DNA of 46,086 nt from NCBI GenBank assembly GCA_001661245.1, contig KV454013.1, positions 1,357,590-1,403,675 of the forward strand, written 5' to 3'. Position 1 is the first letter of the stretch. Each line of letters starts with the position of its first letter. The position numbers and the translations under genes are program-made. Below are positions 1-10,498 of the stretch, in pieces. This DNA is from Pachysolen tannophilus NRRL Y-2460 (taxonomy: Eukaryota > Ascomycota > Pichiomycetes > Alaninales > Pachysolenaceae). Under the pieces are notes generated by a model. That model saw nothing but the letters and a program-made list of their open reading frames with translations, did no database searches and was not told the DNA's origin.

Positions 1-93
1 AAAAAAAATTTAAAATTTTTTTTTATTTAAACAGACACCACAGCCCCGGAGCCTTCGAGAAGTTTTTTTTTTTGTTTAAGGAAAGCAAAATGC

Positions 94-120
94 GGTAATT
101 TGGGGTAATTTGGGGTAAAT
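94..120 (+). repeat. 10-bp G-rich tandem repeat, about 2.7 copies
   Basis: The unit GGTAATTTGG occurs at 94-103 and 104-113, followed by a partial copy GGTAAAT at 114-120. It lies in the YPI1 upstream region. Its function is unknown. Confidence 0.75.
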
Positions 121-226
121 CAGGGCATTTTTTAATTTAGTCTTTGGGCAAATTTATAAATAAAATTGTAGTGACTCACACTACTACAACATTTTGATGG
201 CAAAACACAACAAATTGCAGCCCTTC

Positions 227-233
227 TTACCCG
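227..233 (+). promoter_or_regulatory. Reb1-like site TTACCCG
   Basis: An exact match to the Reb1 core TTACCCG known from Saccharomyces, 182 bp upstream of the YPI1 ATG. A 7-bp match can occur by chance, and use of this motif in this lineage is not shown by the sequence. Confidence 0.3.
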
Positions 234-414
234 AATAGGTTAAACAGTTTTTCTTCTTTTTCTTCCACAACTGATTTATTGGTACGCGCTTACACTACCC
301 CAGGTACTTTTTTTTTTTTTTTCTCTTTTTCTCTTTTTATTATCTTTTGCTAAGTTTTTATTTATATTTATTTATTTATTTATGTATATAAATATATAGT
401 TTGAACAAGGGCAA

Positions 415-1070
415 ATGACGTATAATAACACTGAGAGGAATCTGACAGGAAATGCTGGTTCAAGGACAGTGATTATAGATGGGAATTCACCCAATGAAAT
501 ATTGCATTTGAGAGCAGGACCTGTTTCTGATGTGAGCAATAATGGTGATACTACTACTAATAATACTACTACTACTACTAATAATAATAATATTGCTGTT
601 AATAGTAATAAGAAATCAAGTAAAAAAAAGAAACCAAGAGTAAGATGGCAGGAAGATGTAGTGGATAATGAAAACATGGGCAAAAAGAAATCGAAAAGTA
701 AGTATACAAGAATCTTAAATATATATTTATATATATATATATGCATGCGGAGAGAAATTAATTTTTTACTAATACGTCATTTAATATAGTATGTTGTATA
801 TTCCATCCACAGAGAGAATTTGGAGATTTTTCAGATGATGAAAATTGTTGTTCGTCATCTGAAAGTGATTCAGATTCAGATTCAGACTCAGATTCGGATT
901 CAGATTCAAACTCAGATACAGGTTCAAATTCAAATTCTGGATCTAATGAGAATAAAAAAAATAGTTCTTCGAAACAACAAACCAAAAATGGCTCTAGTTC
1001 AAGAAATTTAGAAAGACTCCCGAGCCCGAATGCATATGAGTTTCAACCAAAGTATACAAAGAAAAGCTGA
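415..1070 (+). CDS. YPI1: Type 1 protein phosphatase inhibitor Ypi1, one intron
   Basis: Ypi1 binds and regulates the protein phosphatase 1 catalytic subunit Glc7 in the nucleus. Exons are 415-697 and 790-1070, giving 187 residues (S. cerevisiae about 155). The intron (698-789, 92 nt) starts GTAAGT, has a TACTAAT branch-like site at 767-773 and ends ATAG. Splicing joins A|TA to an Ile codon and yields the family hallmark GKKKSK-ICCIFHPQ-REFG. The PP1-docking RVRW (RVxF type) is followed by EDVVDNENMGKKKSK. Exon 2 continues with an acidic Ser-Asp repeat (about 865-930) and a basic tail ending near NAYEFQPKYT. An upstream in-frame stop fixes the start. Unspliced, the reading frame runs through intron sequence and loses the Cys-Cys motif. 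The family call is strong; the splice sites are read by eye. Confidence 0.92.
698..789 (+). other. YPI1: YPI1 intron
   Basis: 92-nt spliceosomal intron with 5' GTAAGT, TACTAAT at 767-773 and 3' TATAG. It lies between the KKKSK and ICCIFHPQ parts of the conserved motif. An (AT)n run sits inside it. Confidence 0.88.
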
Positions 1071-1350
1071 AAACAAAAAAAAGTGTAACTAGTGGAATAA
1101 ACTTGACATGACTGATAACGATTTTATTAATATTAATTTTTTTTTTATATATATGTATACGGCGGCTATATTACTGAACAAAGAATTTTGAATGGATGAT
1201 TGAAATATACGAAAAAGTACAATTACTCGTTTTCATTATCATTATCGTTTGTTGTCTTATCTTTAATCTCTGATCCATCTGCCAAAAATTGGTTTAAATA
1301 TAAAAAAAAAGAAAACAAACAAAACGTAGTGCAAATAAAAAAATCAAACA

Positions 1351-1380
1351 AATGACAGAAAATGACAGAAAATGACAGAT
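1351..1380 (+). repeat. Three-copy decamer tandem repeat
   Basis: Three adjacent copies of AATGACAGAA; the third ends AT instead of AA. It lies 219 bp upstream of the NIC96 start. Confidence 0.85.
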
Positions 1381-1408
1381 TTTTTTTTTTAAAAACAAAA
1401 GGAAACAA

Positions 1409-1414
1409 CACGTG
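1409..1414. promoter_or_regulatory. CACGTG E-box (Cbf1-type)
   Basis: Palindromic CACGTG within ACACGTGT, 185 bp upstream of NIC96. CACGTG is the core bound by Cbf1 and other bHLH factors in yeasts. Function here is inferred from position only. Confidence 0.4.
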
Positions 1415-1493
1415 TCAATTGTGTTTGATCTTCAAAATTTTCTCAAACTTTTTGTCACTTTTTTTTGTTTGTTTCTCAAGTAAACAAACAAGT

Positions 1494-1519
1494 AATATAT
1501 ATATATATATATATATATA
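1494..1519. repeat. (AT)n microsatellite
   Basis: Uninterrupted alternating A/T of about 26 bp in the NIC96 5' region. Confidence 0.9.
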
Positions 1520-1598
1520 ATAAATAATAAATAACTTTTATTTCCATTGGCGGTTAAAGAATTTTTATTCTTTTTTTTTTCTTCTTGAACAAGATAAG

Positions 1599-4421
1599 AT
1601 GACTGTTGGTAATGAGAGTAATGATTTTGCAACTAATCGCACTGGTAAATACTTGTTGAAGGAATTGATTGAATCTGCAAGACATTTACCAAAAAGATAT
1701 AATGATTTGGGTACAATTCAACTTGGTTTAAATGATATTCAAAAAAAGGCTAGTGAATCAATCAAAGATAAGGACAAGCTTCGTCACTATACAAAGGCGC
1801 ACTATTTGTTGACCTTAAGTGGTATTACTGCTGAAGAAATTGAAAATGATTTGAAATCACTTGAAGTTCATCCAAGTTTAGATGCTTTTAATCCTACTGT
1901 ATCACCATTGATCAATTGGAATGAGGCTAATATTAAAACAAAGAAAGATGGGAATATCTTGATGGCCATTGAACATTCGTTATCAAGTGCAGCAAAAGAT
2001 TTTGATAATTTTGTTAATCAAAATATTTCAATGGATTGGAAACAACGTAAAAATGAATTAAGAGAATCTTTTCAACTTATCTTGTTTCAAAAAGATTCTG
2101 CAACACTGCTTCCACCATCAGCACAATCACCAGCAACAGCAGCACCATCACCAGTACTGGCATCAGCATCGTCGCCATTCCCGGAAAATAAGAAACATAA
2201 AGCTTCTCCTGGGATAACTTGGAAATCTGTAGATAAAAATAAAAATTCATTATTAAACAGAGGAGAATTTACTGATGTTAAAGCTCCAGTAACTCCTGAA
2301 GATAATCTTTTAAATCCAGGTATTTCATTTGCACTGAGACAGAAATTCGAAATATATGCACAAGTAATTCATGATTTAAATAAAAATAGACAAAATAGAA
2401 TATCATATCCAATAGCTCTTGTATTTGCAGATTTAACAAAAGAAAATACAGATACAAAATCAAAACAAGTTCATCATGCTTGGAGAATATTACATGATTT
2501 TGTAATTTCAAATGATGATAGAACATATCAAGAAAGAAAATTTCTTAAAAGTTATACTTCAACAGATTTAAATGATTTTAATGCTCTTACTTTAAGAAAA
2601 TCAATTGTAAAAGCAAGTAGAAAATATCTTGAAAATCAATTTGTTCATTATATTAATGAAATATACAGAAAATCAGATCCTAGTATTAATAGAATTTCAC
2701 TTCCAAGACAAAAAAATCAAGATAAACAGAAAAAACAACCAACAAATATAGAAAAGATAAAAGTTTTATTAGATAAAAAATTAAAAATAAATGGGAAATG
2801 GAAATTAACTAATTTAATTACTATAAATAGTATGCCAATTTGGGCAATGATTTTTTATTTATTAAGAGCTGGATGGTATGAAGATGCATTAACTTTAACT
2901 GAAGAAAATATTGAAAATTTCCATAAATTTGAAAAATCTTTCCCAGTTTATCTTAGATCATATATTAATTCACCAGAAAGAAAATTACCAGAAGAATTAC
3001 ATGAAAGACTTCATGCTGAATTTAATCAATATTTTAAACATTTAAATAAGGAAACAGATCCTTTTAAATATGCAATTTATAAAATTATAGGTAGATGTGA
3101 TTTGACAAGAAAAAATTTACCTTATATAACACTTAGTGTTGAAGATTGGTTATGGACACATTTAACTTTAACAAAAGAAGATAATATTGAAAATGATCCT
3201 ATTCATGAAAGATATACTATATTAGATTTACAAAAAACAATTGAACAACTTGGTCCTGATAATTTTAATAACTCTAATAATAATCCTCTATATTTACAAG
3301 CATTAATGTTAAGTGGTTCATATGAATTAGCAGTGCAGTATTTATATTCAAGTAATGAAGTTAATGCTGTCCATTTAGCAATAAGTCTTTCATATTACGG
3401 TTTATTAAGAGTTACAAAGACAGTTGTTGATTCTCTTATTCTGGTCAATGATTTTGGACAAAGAGAATTGAATTTTAGCGGATTGTTAATTGCTTATACA
3501 AGAACTTTTAAAATTTCGGATCCAAGAATTGCTGTTGAATATTTAACATTAATATGTATGACTGGAGGAAATGATCAAGAAAGAAAACAAGAACAAGAAA
3601 TTTGTTTAGAATATTTAAGGAAATTGATATTAGAAACTAGAGAATTTAAACTATTATTAGGAGAGATTAAGAAAAATGGAGTTAGAGTACCTGGTTTCAT
3701 TGAAGAAAAGAAAAAATTATTGTTATTAGAAGGTGAAAATGATTATTTACAAAAAGTAACTGAACAAGCAGCTATAAGAGCTGATGAAGAAGGAAGAACT
3801 GATGATAGTATCTTATTACACCAATTGTCAGGAGAGTATAATATTGTTATAAATCTTGTTAATACACTATTAGGTGAATTGTTAAATATTACAGAGCTTG
3901 ATAAGCCTTTGAGATCACCTTTGGGTAGTACACAAGAAGATATAGTTTCAGTAGCTGAAAGATTAATGGAATCATATAGCACTAATGCTGAAGTATCTTT
4001 GAAAATTGAGTTGAAAAAAAAGGAAACTTGTTCAAAATTGTTATATATTGTAAAGATTAGAGGTTTTTTTGTTAATCAAGATTGGGAAAGGTGTTTGAAA
4101 TATTTGGGCCTGTTAGATTTTATTCCTGCTTCACTTTATAAGACAGATTTAAATAAATTAAGAGAAATGGCTCAGAATGTCCAATCATTAGATGATTCAA
4201 TAGCAAGAAATATTTCTTCATTGTTGATAATGACCATGACTTGTGTTTCACAGTTAACTTACTCCTTAGTACACAGTGAATATAGAGGACAAACCAAAGA
4301 TGAGAGATTACAGCAATTAAAGCAAATCTCAAAAAATTGTATGATATTTGCTGGTTTGGTTGAATACAAAATGCCACAGGAAATTTATACTATGCTCATC
4401 AATTTAGAATCGTTAACATGA
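1599..4421 (+). CDS. NIC96: Nucleoporin Nic96
   Basis: Nic96 is a scaffold nucleoporin of the nuclear pore inner ring that anchors the Nsp1-Nup57-Nup49 channel complex through its N-terminus. The 940-residue protein (S. cerevisiae 839) starts at the ATG after a pyrimidine-rich leader. The N-terminal block KELIESARHLPKRYNDLGTI and the following LNDIQKKA / TKAHYLL / SGI...LKSLEVH match the family's conserved helical entry. A Pro/Ala/Ser-rich linker (about residues 165-205) separates this from the long alpha-helical solenoid, which includes PIWAMIFYLLRAGWYEDAL (about 413-431) and ALMLSGSYELAVQYLY (about 568-583). The CTG at LG-[CTG]-LDFIP (near 4110) sits where S. cerevisiae Nic96, as I recall it, has Ser. 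It is followed convergently by the dioxygenase gene on the opposite strand, 149 bp away. Confidence 0.93.
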   Translation: MTVGNESNDFATNRTGKYLLKELIESARHLPKRYNDLGTIQLGLNDIQKKASESIKDKDKLRHYTKAHYLLTLSGITAEEIENDLKSLEVHPSLDAFNPTVSPLINWNEANIKTKKDGNILMAIEHSLSSAAKDFDNFVNQNISMDWKQRKNELRESFQLILFQKDSATLLPPSAQSPATAAPSPVLASASSPFPENKKHKASPGITWKSVDKNKNSLLNRGEFTDVKAPVTPEDNLLNPGISFALRQKFEIYAQVIHDLNKNRQNRISYPIALVFADLTKENTDTKSKQVHHAWRILHDFVISNDDRTYQERKFLKSYTSTDLNDFNALTLRKSIVKASRKYLENQFVHYINEIYRKSDPSINRISLPRQKNQDKQKKQPTNIEKIKVLLDKKLKINGKWKLTNLITINSMPIWAMIFYLLRAGWYEDALTLTEENIENFHKFEKSFPVYLRSYINSPERKLPEELHERLHAEFNQYFKHLNKETDPFKYAIYKIIGRCDLTRKNLPYITLSVEDWLWTHLTLTKEDNIENDPIHERYTILDLQKTIEQLGPDNFNNSNNNPLYLQALMLSGSYELAVQYLYSSNEVNAVHLAISLSYYGLLRVTKTVVDSLILVNDFGQRELNFSGLLIAYTRTFKISDPRIAVEYLTLICMTGGNDQERKQEQEICLEYLRKLILETREFKLLLGEIKKNGVRVPGFIEEKKKLLLLEGENDYLQKVTEQAAIRADEEGRTDDSILLHQLSGEYNIVINLVNTLLGELLNITELDKPLRSPLGSTQEDIVSVAERLMESYSTNAEVSLKIELKKKETCSKLLYIVKIRGFFVNQDWERCLKYLGLLDFIPASLYKTDLNKLREMAQNVQSLDDSIARNISSLLIMTMTCVSQLTYSLVHSEYRGQTKDERLQQLKQISKNCMIFAGLVEYKMPQEIYTMLINLESLT

Positions 4422-4570
4422 TTTACATTACCATTTTCCTTTTTTTTTTTAAAAAAAAAAGAAACTATTGACTTTTTTAATTTTTCATATAAATATATGT
4501 ATTTCTTTTTTCTTTGTTCTGGAGATATTAAAAAAAAGCTCTATAAATTAATTGTGAAGTTGAAATTATT

Positions 4571-5338
4571 TTATTCAAAGACCACATCTGTTCTTAAAAC
4601 CCATTTTTCTCCATTCTTTACCAAATCAGCCTCATGTAACAAACAATCTTGTCCATGTTTATGTAGCAAGACCATTCCTTTGCTAGGGTGAAGATCAACG
4701 AGTACACCATTACTTGTTGCAGGATAAAAAATAGTATTCCCACCAGTAAATTCCTCATCTCCTGTTAGATACATCAACATGGTCCATTTTGTCCTTCCAT
4801 TCAAAATTTTTTTGTTATTAGTGTCATTGGTTGAATCTAATACTGTTGAATTCACATCATCATCGTAATGCTTACCAAAATAATGTCCCTTTGTATATCT
4901 GTATACACGTAATTGGGAGTTCAAACCAATAGCTTTATCAAACATATCAACACTAGAGTCTTCTTCTCCCAAATCATATTCATCTTTAAATGATAAAACT
5001 TTTTTCAAATATTTCCAAAGATTTAATGCAGTCTCATGATCGTTAACCAATGCTCTATCATTAACCCTGGATGCATAGTCTTTACTTTCAATTTTGGGTG
5101 TTAATGATAATTCCAAAGAGGATTCAAATGATTTAATCAAGTCAGCACATAACTGTTCGGTGAAAAATCTTTCAATCGTTATTATCTGGTCAGGAACAAT
5201 TGTTCGTACTATAGGTTTATCATAATTTCTTAAATTTTTACTTGATAATTTTTGAAGATCAAGTGGAAATTCATATTTTTTATCTTCAATATTCTTTCTA
5301 TTGGGAATTACTTTTAACTTGGCTTTCTTCAGAACCAT
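4571..5338 (-). CDS. 2-oxoglutarate/Fe(II)-dependent dioxygenase, prolyl-4-hydroxylase type
   Basis: 255 residues with a P4Hc-type double-stranded beta-helix fold. Visible signatures are an iron-binding HxD in YFGKHYDDD (about residues 153-161), a distal His in LLHEAD (about 233-238) and a basic residue shortly after it in KWVLRTDVVF, suited to 2-oxoglutarate binding. N-terminal to this are a short basic region and the segment ITIERFFTEQLCADLI, typical of the helix before the core in this family. There is no signal peptide or membrane segment, so it is probably cytosolic or nuclear. The substrate cannot be told from sequence. It lies tail-to-tail with NIC96 and 130 bp downstream of the CHL1 stop, on the same strand as CHL1. 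Confidence 0.75.
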   Translation of the reverse strand: MVLKKAKLKVIPNRKNIEDKKYEFPLDLQKLSSKNLRNYDKPIVRTIVPDQIITIERFFTEQLCADLIKSFESSLELSLTPKIESKDYASRVNDRALVNDHETALNLWKYLKKVLSFKDEYDLGEEDSSVDMFDKAIGLNSQLRVYRYTKGHYFGKHYDDDVNSTVLDSTNDTNNKKILNGRTKWTMLMYLTGDEEFTGGNTIFYPATSNGVLVDLHPSKGMVLLHKHGQDCLLHEADLVKNGEKWVLRTDVVFE

Positions 5339-5468
5339 CTTAAAGATTAAATTTCAATACTTATTCAATCTCTGTTGTATTGTATTCTACTATTTATTAT
5401 TATTACATTTAAAAGGTTTTAACCAATATTTTTTTATTTTCACTACTTAACCTCTACATGATCTTTAT

Positions 5469-8027
5469 CTATATTCGATCTCCCTTATTTACAAAGAAAC
5501 TTCTTGTAGTATTTACAACTTGCCTGAAATCATTAATGTCATAGGTTACTAGTCTCTTTCGAACCCAACCACTCAATTTGCTTGAAATTCTAGTATTTTC
5601 TGAATATCTCTTATCTATCAAGTAAATGGTTGCATAATCACCAATATGTCTGATTGATCTACCAATACTTTGATTAACCAGTCGCATACAAATATTTTCA
5701 TAAAAATGAGTACAAGCTTCTAAAGACATTTGCTTATTTTGTGTCTTTGCAAAAACTTGATCATATATATATTTTCTTTTTGAAATAATCTCTCCACTGA
5801 ATAAATTTGGAAATGGAAGTCCAATCATTATTACAGCTCTTGCAAGATTATCAGAAAAATTTATACCTTCAGATAACTTGCCTCCAACAACGGAAAATAG
5901 AATTGCTCCTTTATTATTCAATATTTCTAAAGAATAATTTTGTAATAAATCATCTAATTCAGTGGAATTTTGCTCTTCTTTGAAAATTTTTTTTAACTTG
6001 TTCAATATCGAATAAATAGTTGATTTTTGCCATTGTGATATCACTTGAAATAAATATTTATAACTTGGGAAAAAAACAACAACACCTCCTGGTATATTCT
6101 TGGCAAGTTCAATAAAAGTAAAACCTAGCCCATCAATCATCTTGTTATCGTTTCTTTTATCAAACGTGAATTCGAAAGGCAATCCGTTACAACTCTTACC
6201 AACACTGAAAACTTTTAAGTTGTCATCAGGTATAATATGATCACAACTAAATTTTAAGATTTTTTGTTTATCAATATAAGGAAATAAATAATGCTCATAA
6301 TCTTCCATTGGTTCCATTGTACCACCTGCTAATATAACACATCTTGCGTGTTCCACAATTTCTCTAAAAATTTCACTAGAATCCAATAACATATAATTTA
6401 TCGATATATCTTCACCAATTTTATCAAAAAAAAATTTACCTTCTCTTGAAGGATTTGCTAGTGATTTCATGAATGCAGTCACTTTGAACAACAATGGCAT
6501 TGATCTATGCATCGATTTTCTTCCAGTAATCTTTTCCATATAACCTTCAATCTTATATGCAATCTTAGAAACAGAGAGATATTTATCTAATTTATGAATA
6601 TTTAATATATCACCATTATTGTCACTAAAAATATCCAAGATTTGAATTTCTTTACCTGGGGTAACCATTTTTGAATTTCGTTGATTGATGATAAAATTTT
6701 GTAAAATATCAACCATTTTAATAATCTTAGCCAAATTGACTCTATTACCTCCATTTAACCTTGTTCTAAATTTGTTCATATAAAATTTAAGAGTTTTCTT
6801 TGTATCTGATAATTCTTGTAATGATATTGAAGTTGAGTTCATGGCTGATATGGTATCTAACAAATTATGAGCTTCATCTATTATTACAATTGAATCTTTA
6901 AGTTTCAAGCCCAATACATCTCTAGCTGATTTTTCCAAGAGTAATTGGTATGGTAGGGCAATAATTTCACTAATATTAACACCACTTCTAACGCTATAAT
7001 AAGGACAAATTGTAAGTTTTTCTCCAATCTTGTGTAAATCCTCAATATCATGAACTTCACTGAATGTCATATCTCTAAATCTCTTAACCAAATTTTCACT
7101 AATTGGGTCACTATGTTTGGGGAAATATTGACAACCTTCAACAACGTCATTTCCTTTTCCTTTTACTTTAGATTTATTTTGTTGTAAATCTAAACAGCCA
7201 TCATTAATTAATGAAACATTTTCAAATTTTGATATCTTGGGATGAACACATAATTGTTTTCTAGAAGCTAAGGGTAAATATTTGATTCTTTCCTGGACAC
7301 CTTCAAAAGAAGATTTAAAATTAGTCAATTTAACTTGATGAGAAAATTGATTTAATTGAGAATGGGTTCTTGAAGAATAAAAAATAGTTGTTGGGCATTC
7401 ATTTATCAAGTCTCCAAGAGCATTATCTCTAACAACGTGATCTTCAAGACCTTCAACTTTGATCAATAGATCTCTTATTTCCAGTTGAATTTTAAGATTC
7501 TCATCAATTTGTGAATTTTCTCCATCACTAGTATAATCTTTGGGCACAAACTCATTATCATCATCATCATCTTCATTTTCAACTGAAATTTTTATCTTCT
7601 TTATTCTCCTTCTATTATCAACACCATTATCTTTAATCTCATGAACCACAGTAGCATCCACTTCAGATTTAAACTCATCCAAATGTAATTCATAATCTTT
7701 CAACAAATTTTTCTGTTTTGACAAAATCTTCTCTTTATAAACTTCTTTGATCCATTCAGGTTCATCATCATCTTCCTCTTCTTCTTCTTTTTTACTCTCC
7801 AACTTATTAACTTGGTCCAAATGTAACTGTCTCTTATAATTCCTCAACCATGTCATCGTCGAACATATGATCGACAAAGTCTTACCAGTTCCTGTTGGAC
7901 TTTCAAACAATCCTATTTTGTAATTCTTATCAATAACATCATAGATCGCTCCCATTAACTGAACCTGAATATGATAGGGCTCATATGGATGACTAAAGAA
8001 GTTGCCATCTTTACCACAAGCATCCAT
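5469..8027 (-). CDS. CHL1: ATP-dependent DNA helicase Chl1 (DDX11/FANCJ family)
   Basis: Chl1 is an XPD-like iron-sulfur 5'-3' helicase that promotes sister-chromatid cohesion and replication fork processing. The 852-residue length is close to S. cerevisiae Chl1 (861). Motif I ESPTGTGKT has its Lys at residue 49. An acidic insert (about 75-175) follows. Motif Ia is at FYSSRTHSQLNQF. Four Cys (in QLCVHPK, NDGCLDL, VEGCQYF and TICPYYS) form the Fe-S cluster site. The Walker B/DEAH box is IIDEAHNLLD. C-terminal motifs include GGKLSEGINF (motif V region) and QSIGRSIRHIGDYA (motif VI). The protein starts at an ATG with the Q-motif-like segment HPYEPYHIQVQLM directly following. VHC1 diverges from it across a 242-bp promoter region. 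Confidence 0.93.
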   Translation of the reverse strand: MDACGKDGNFFSHPYEPYHIQVQLMGAIYDVIDKNYKIGLFESPTGTGKTLSIICSTMTWLRNYKRQLHLDQVNKLESKKEEEEEDDDEPEWIKEVYKEKILSKQKNLLKDYELHLDEFKSEVDATVVHEIKDNGVDNRRRIKKIKISVENEDDDDDNEFVPKDYTSDGENSQIDENLKIQLEIRDLLIKVEGLEDHVVRDNALGDLINECPTTIFYSSRTHSQLNQFSHQVKLTNFKSSFEGVQERIKYLPLASRKQLCVHPKISKFENVSLINDGCLDLQQNKSKVKGKGNDVVEGCQYFPKHSDPISENLVKRFRDMTFSEVHDIEDLHKIGEKLTICPYYSVRSGVNISEIIALPYQLLLEKSARDVLGLKLKDSIVIIDEAHNLLDTISAMNSTSISLQELSDTKKTLKFYMNKFRTRLNGGNRVNLAKIIKMVDILQNFIINQRNSKMVTPGKEIQILDIFSDNNGDILNIHKLDKYLSVSKIAYKIEGYMEKITGRKSMHRSMPLLFKVTAFMKSLANPSREGKFFFDKIGEDISINYMLLDSSEIFREIVEHARCVILAGGTMEPMEDYEHYLFPYIDKQKILKFSCDHIIPDDNLKVFSVGKSCNGLPFEFTFDKRNDNKMIDGLGFTFIELAKNIPGGVVVFFPSYKYLFQVISQWQKSTIYSILNKLKKIFKEEQNSTELDDLLQNYSLEILNNKGAILFSVVGGKLSEGINFSDNLARAVIMIGLPFPNLFSGEIISKRKYIYDQVFAKTQNKQMSLEACTHFYENICMRLVNQSIGRSIRHIGDYATIYLIDKRYSENTRISSKLSGWVRKRLVTYDINDFRQVVNTTRSFFVNKGDRI

Positions 8028-8269
8028 TATATCTCAAAGCACTTCATTCACCATCTGATACTTGACAATGTCTTCCATAAAATCTCAACTAGTTTATTTC
8101 AATAAATTGATATTGAAAACTATTTTAATTTTTAAAAATACACAAAAATTCAAAAAATTCCAAAATTAAAACAATTTTATCAAAAGTTTCCAATTATTTG
8201 TAAGTGATTTTTCACTATTGTGTTTTGGATAGCAATAGGTCTAATAGGTCTTTTCCATTTCCATTGCAA
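8028..8269. promoter_or_regulatory. Divergent CHL1/VHC1 promoter region
   Basis: 242-bp AT-rich spacer between divergent starts (CHL1 ATG at 8027, VHC1 ATG at 8270). I see no clear regulator motif. In-frame codons continue upstream of 8270 to a GTG at 8204, but there is no ATG among them. Confidence 0.6.
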
Positions 8270-8431
8270 ATGATGCCGTCGGGCTCTTCTAGAGGGGTTG
8301 GGACTGGTAATAGTAAAGGCAAATATAATGGTGAGAATGAGCCTTTTTTGTCTGCTAATATCAGAAGAAGGTTATCTATGAGTGGTGATGATGATGAAGA
8401 TGATGAAGAAGAACAAGAACGAGAGGAACGA

Positions 8432-8462
<31 letters not shown>

Positions 8463-10498
8463 GTATGGTGATTAAAAATGAAAAGAGACTACGAACAGGT
8501 GATGGTAAGAAGAGTCAGAAGTTGGGAACTTTTGGTGGGGTTTTTTTACCAACGGCCTTGAATGTTTTAAGTATATTGATGTTTTTAAGATTTGGTTTTG
8601 TTGTTGGACAGATGGGGATTTTAGGTTCTCTATTATTGCTTTTTATGTCGTATGCTATTGATTTATTGACCACTTTGTCTATCTCTGCAATTGCCACAAA
8701 TGGTACAGTCAGAGGTGGAGGTGCTTATTATATGATAAGTAGAAGTTTAGGTCCTGAGTTTGGAGGATCTATAGGAATTGTGTTTTATATTGGTCAGATT
8801 TTAAATTCTGCCTTGAACGTTGTTGGATTTATTGAACCTTTATTGGTCAATTTTGGAGTTAAAAATGGTGAATTCTTGAAAATATTACCAGATGAAGGAT
8901 ATTGGTGGGTTTTCTTGTATTCTACAGTGTTATTATTTTTATGTACTATCATCTCTTTAACAGGTTCTGGGTTAGTTTCAAAAGCTGGATCTTTATTTTT
9001 TGGAGTTTTAATCATTGCTACAATATCAATTCCAATTTCTACTTTATTTGTTGCGCCTTTTGAAATTCCAGAACTTGACTCTTATTATTCAGGACCTTGT
9101 ATTAAAAATTTAAAAGAAAATTTGATGCCTCATTTCACAAAGAAAGCTGCTGGTTCACAAATAGATGGGAAAGAAACATTTAATGATTTGTTTGGGATTT
9201 TTTTCCCAGCTGCAGCAGGTATATTTGCTGGAGCTTCAATGAGTGGTGATTTGAAAAAACCATCAAAGGCAATACCTAAGGGAACTTTATATGGTTTACT
9301 TCTAACTTTTCTTTGTTATTTTAGTGTTATTCTTTCTATTGGAATTGCTATTCCAAGAGATTTGTTATATAAAGATGTTCATGTTATTCAATCCATTAAT
9401 ATTTCAAGGAAATTGGTTTTACTTGGTGAATTTTCAACAGCTTTATTTTCTGTTATAGTTGGTATAGTAGGTGCCGCTAATGTATTGGAAGCAATAGCAA
9501 AAGATGAAATTATTCCAGGTTTAAAATGTTTTAATAACAATGATAACACTAGCAGTAAAGCCTCTATATTATTTACTTGGTTATTAACACAATTATGTTT
9601 GTTTGCAGATATTAATCAGATTGCAACGTTTATAACAATGGCATTTTTAATGACTTTTATCGTTACAAACTTAGCTTGTTTCTTATTAAAAATTGGATCG
9701 GCTCCAAATTTTAGACCAAGCTTTGACTGGTTTAGTTCTGCTACAGCATTTGTTGGATGTATCAGCTGTGCAGTGGCTATGTTTATTGTTGATGGAACTT
9801 CAGCTATGCTAGTAATTGTCTTTCTTCTTCTTTTGTTTTTATTAATCCATTATGTTTGCCCTCCAAAACTGTGGGGGGATGTTTCACAATCATTAATATA
9901 TCATCAAGTGAGGAAATATTTGTTAAGATTAAGACAAGACAATGTTAAATATTGGCGTCCACAGATTTTGTTATTGATGGATAATCCTAGAACGGCATGG
10001 AATTTAATGAGTTTTTGTAATCATTTGAAAAAAGGTGGATTATATATATTAGGACATGTTATAGTGACTGAAACTTTTCAAGATAGATTTTCTGAATTCA
10101 AGAAACAACAACAGGCATGGATGAAATTGAGAGATTTATCCAAGATAAAAGCCTTTGTCCAAATTGGATTAGGTCCTACATTGTCATGGGGGGTTAGAAA
10201 TGTTTATTTGGGTAGTGGTCTAGGAGGAATGAAACCAAATATAACAGTCTTGGGATTTTATGATCTTTCTGATTATTATGCGGAAAGAGAGGCTAAAGAT
10301 TCATCATTTAGTAACCCTATGAAATCACTTTGTACTGAGAGACAAAATACTCGTTTTAACAATCAGATTGGTGTTGATTTTGAAAGTTTACCTACTGATT
10401 CATGTCGTAACGAAAATAAAGCTACAATTCAAGAATGGGTTCACATTATTGAAGATTTATTACTTTTAGAATCAAATGTTGCTATAGCAAAAGGATTT
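8270..10498 (+). pseudogene. VHC1: VHC1 (SLC12 cation-chloride cotransporter), N-terminal 743 codons; gene broken by internal inversion
   Basis: Vhc1 is the vacuolar-membrane K+-Cl- cotransporter of yeasts (SLC12 family). This first block carries a cytosolic N-terminus with a long Asp/Glu stretch and the SLC12 entry motif LGTFGGVFLPTALNVLSIL (near residue 84). Next come GGGAYYMISRSLGPEFGGSI, the other membrane segments (to about residue 535) and the start of the cytosolic C-terminal domain (PPK-x-WGD, IYHQVRKYLLRLRQD, LKKGGLYILGHV, ESNVAIAKGF). At GF (10498) homology stops on the plus strand. The next family block lies on the minus strand, and the C-terminus resumes on the plus strand at 11583. 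As assembled, the plus strand runs to a stop at 10586-10588 after about 29 unrelated Ala/Val-rich residues. ATG 8270 is the first in frame. Without the inversion the locus would span 8270-12274 (4,005 nt, about 1,334 codons). Confidence 0.88.

Larger units (their letters stand above)
1..414. other. Intergenic region upstream of YPI1
   Basis: No gene is seen here. It contains poly(T) tracts, a G-rich tandem repeat (94-120), a TTACCCG Reb1-like core (227-233) and an AT-rich TTTA run just before the YPI1 start. An in-frame TAG lies upstream of the YPI1 ATG, so the YPI1 protein does not extend leftward. Confidence 0.7.
1071..1598. other. Intergenic region YPI1-NIC96
   Basis: 528 bp without a recognisable gene. 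It holds the YPI1 3' end, a three-copy decamer repeat (1351-1380), a CACGTG E-box (1409-1414), an (AT)n run (1494-1519) and the NIC96 promoter. Short open frames here are low-complexity and lack family motifs. Confidence 0.65.

Noticed and set aside
758-985. Glu/Ser frame antisense to YPI1 exon 2
   Set aside because: Mirror of the Ser-Asp repeat of YPI1.
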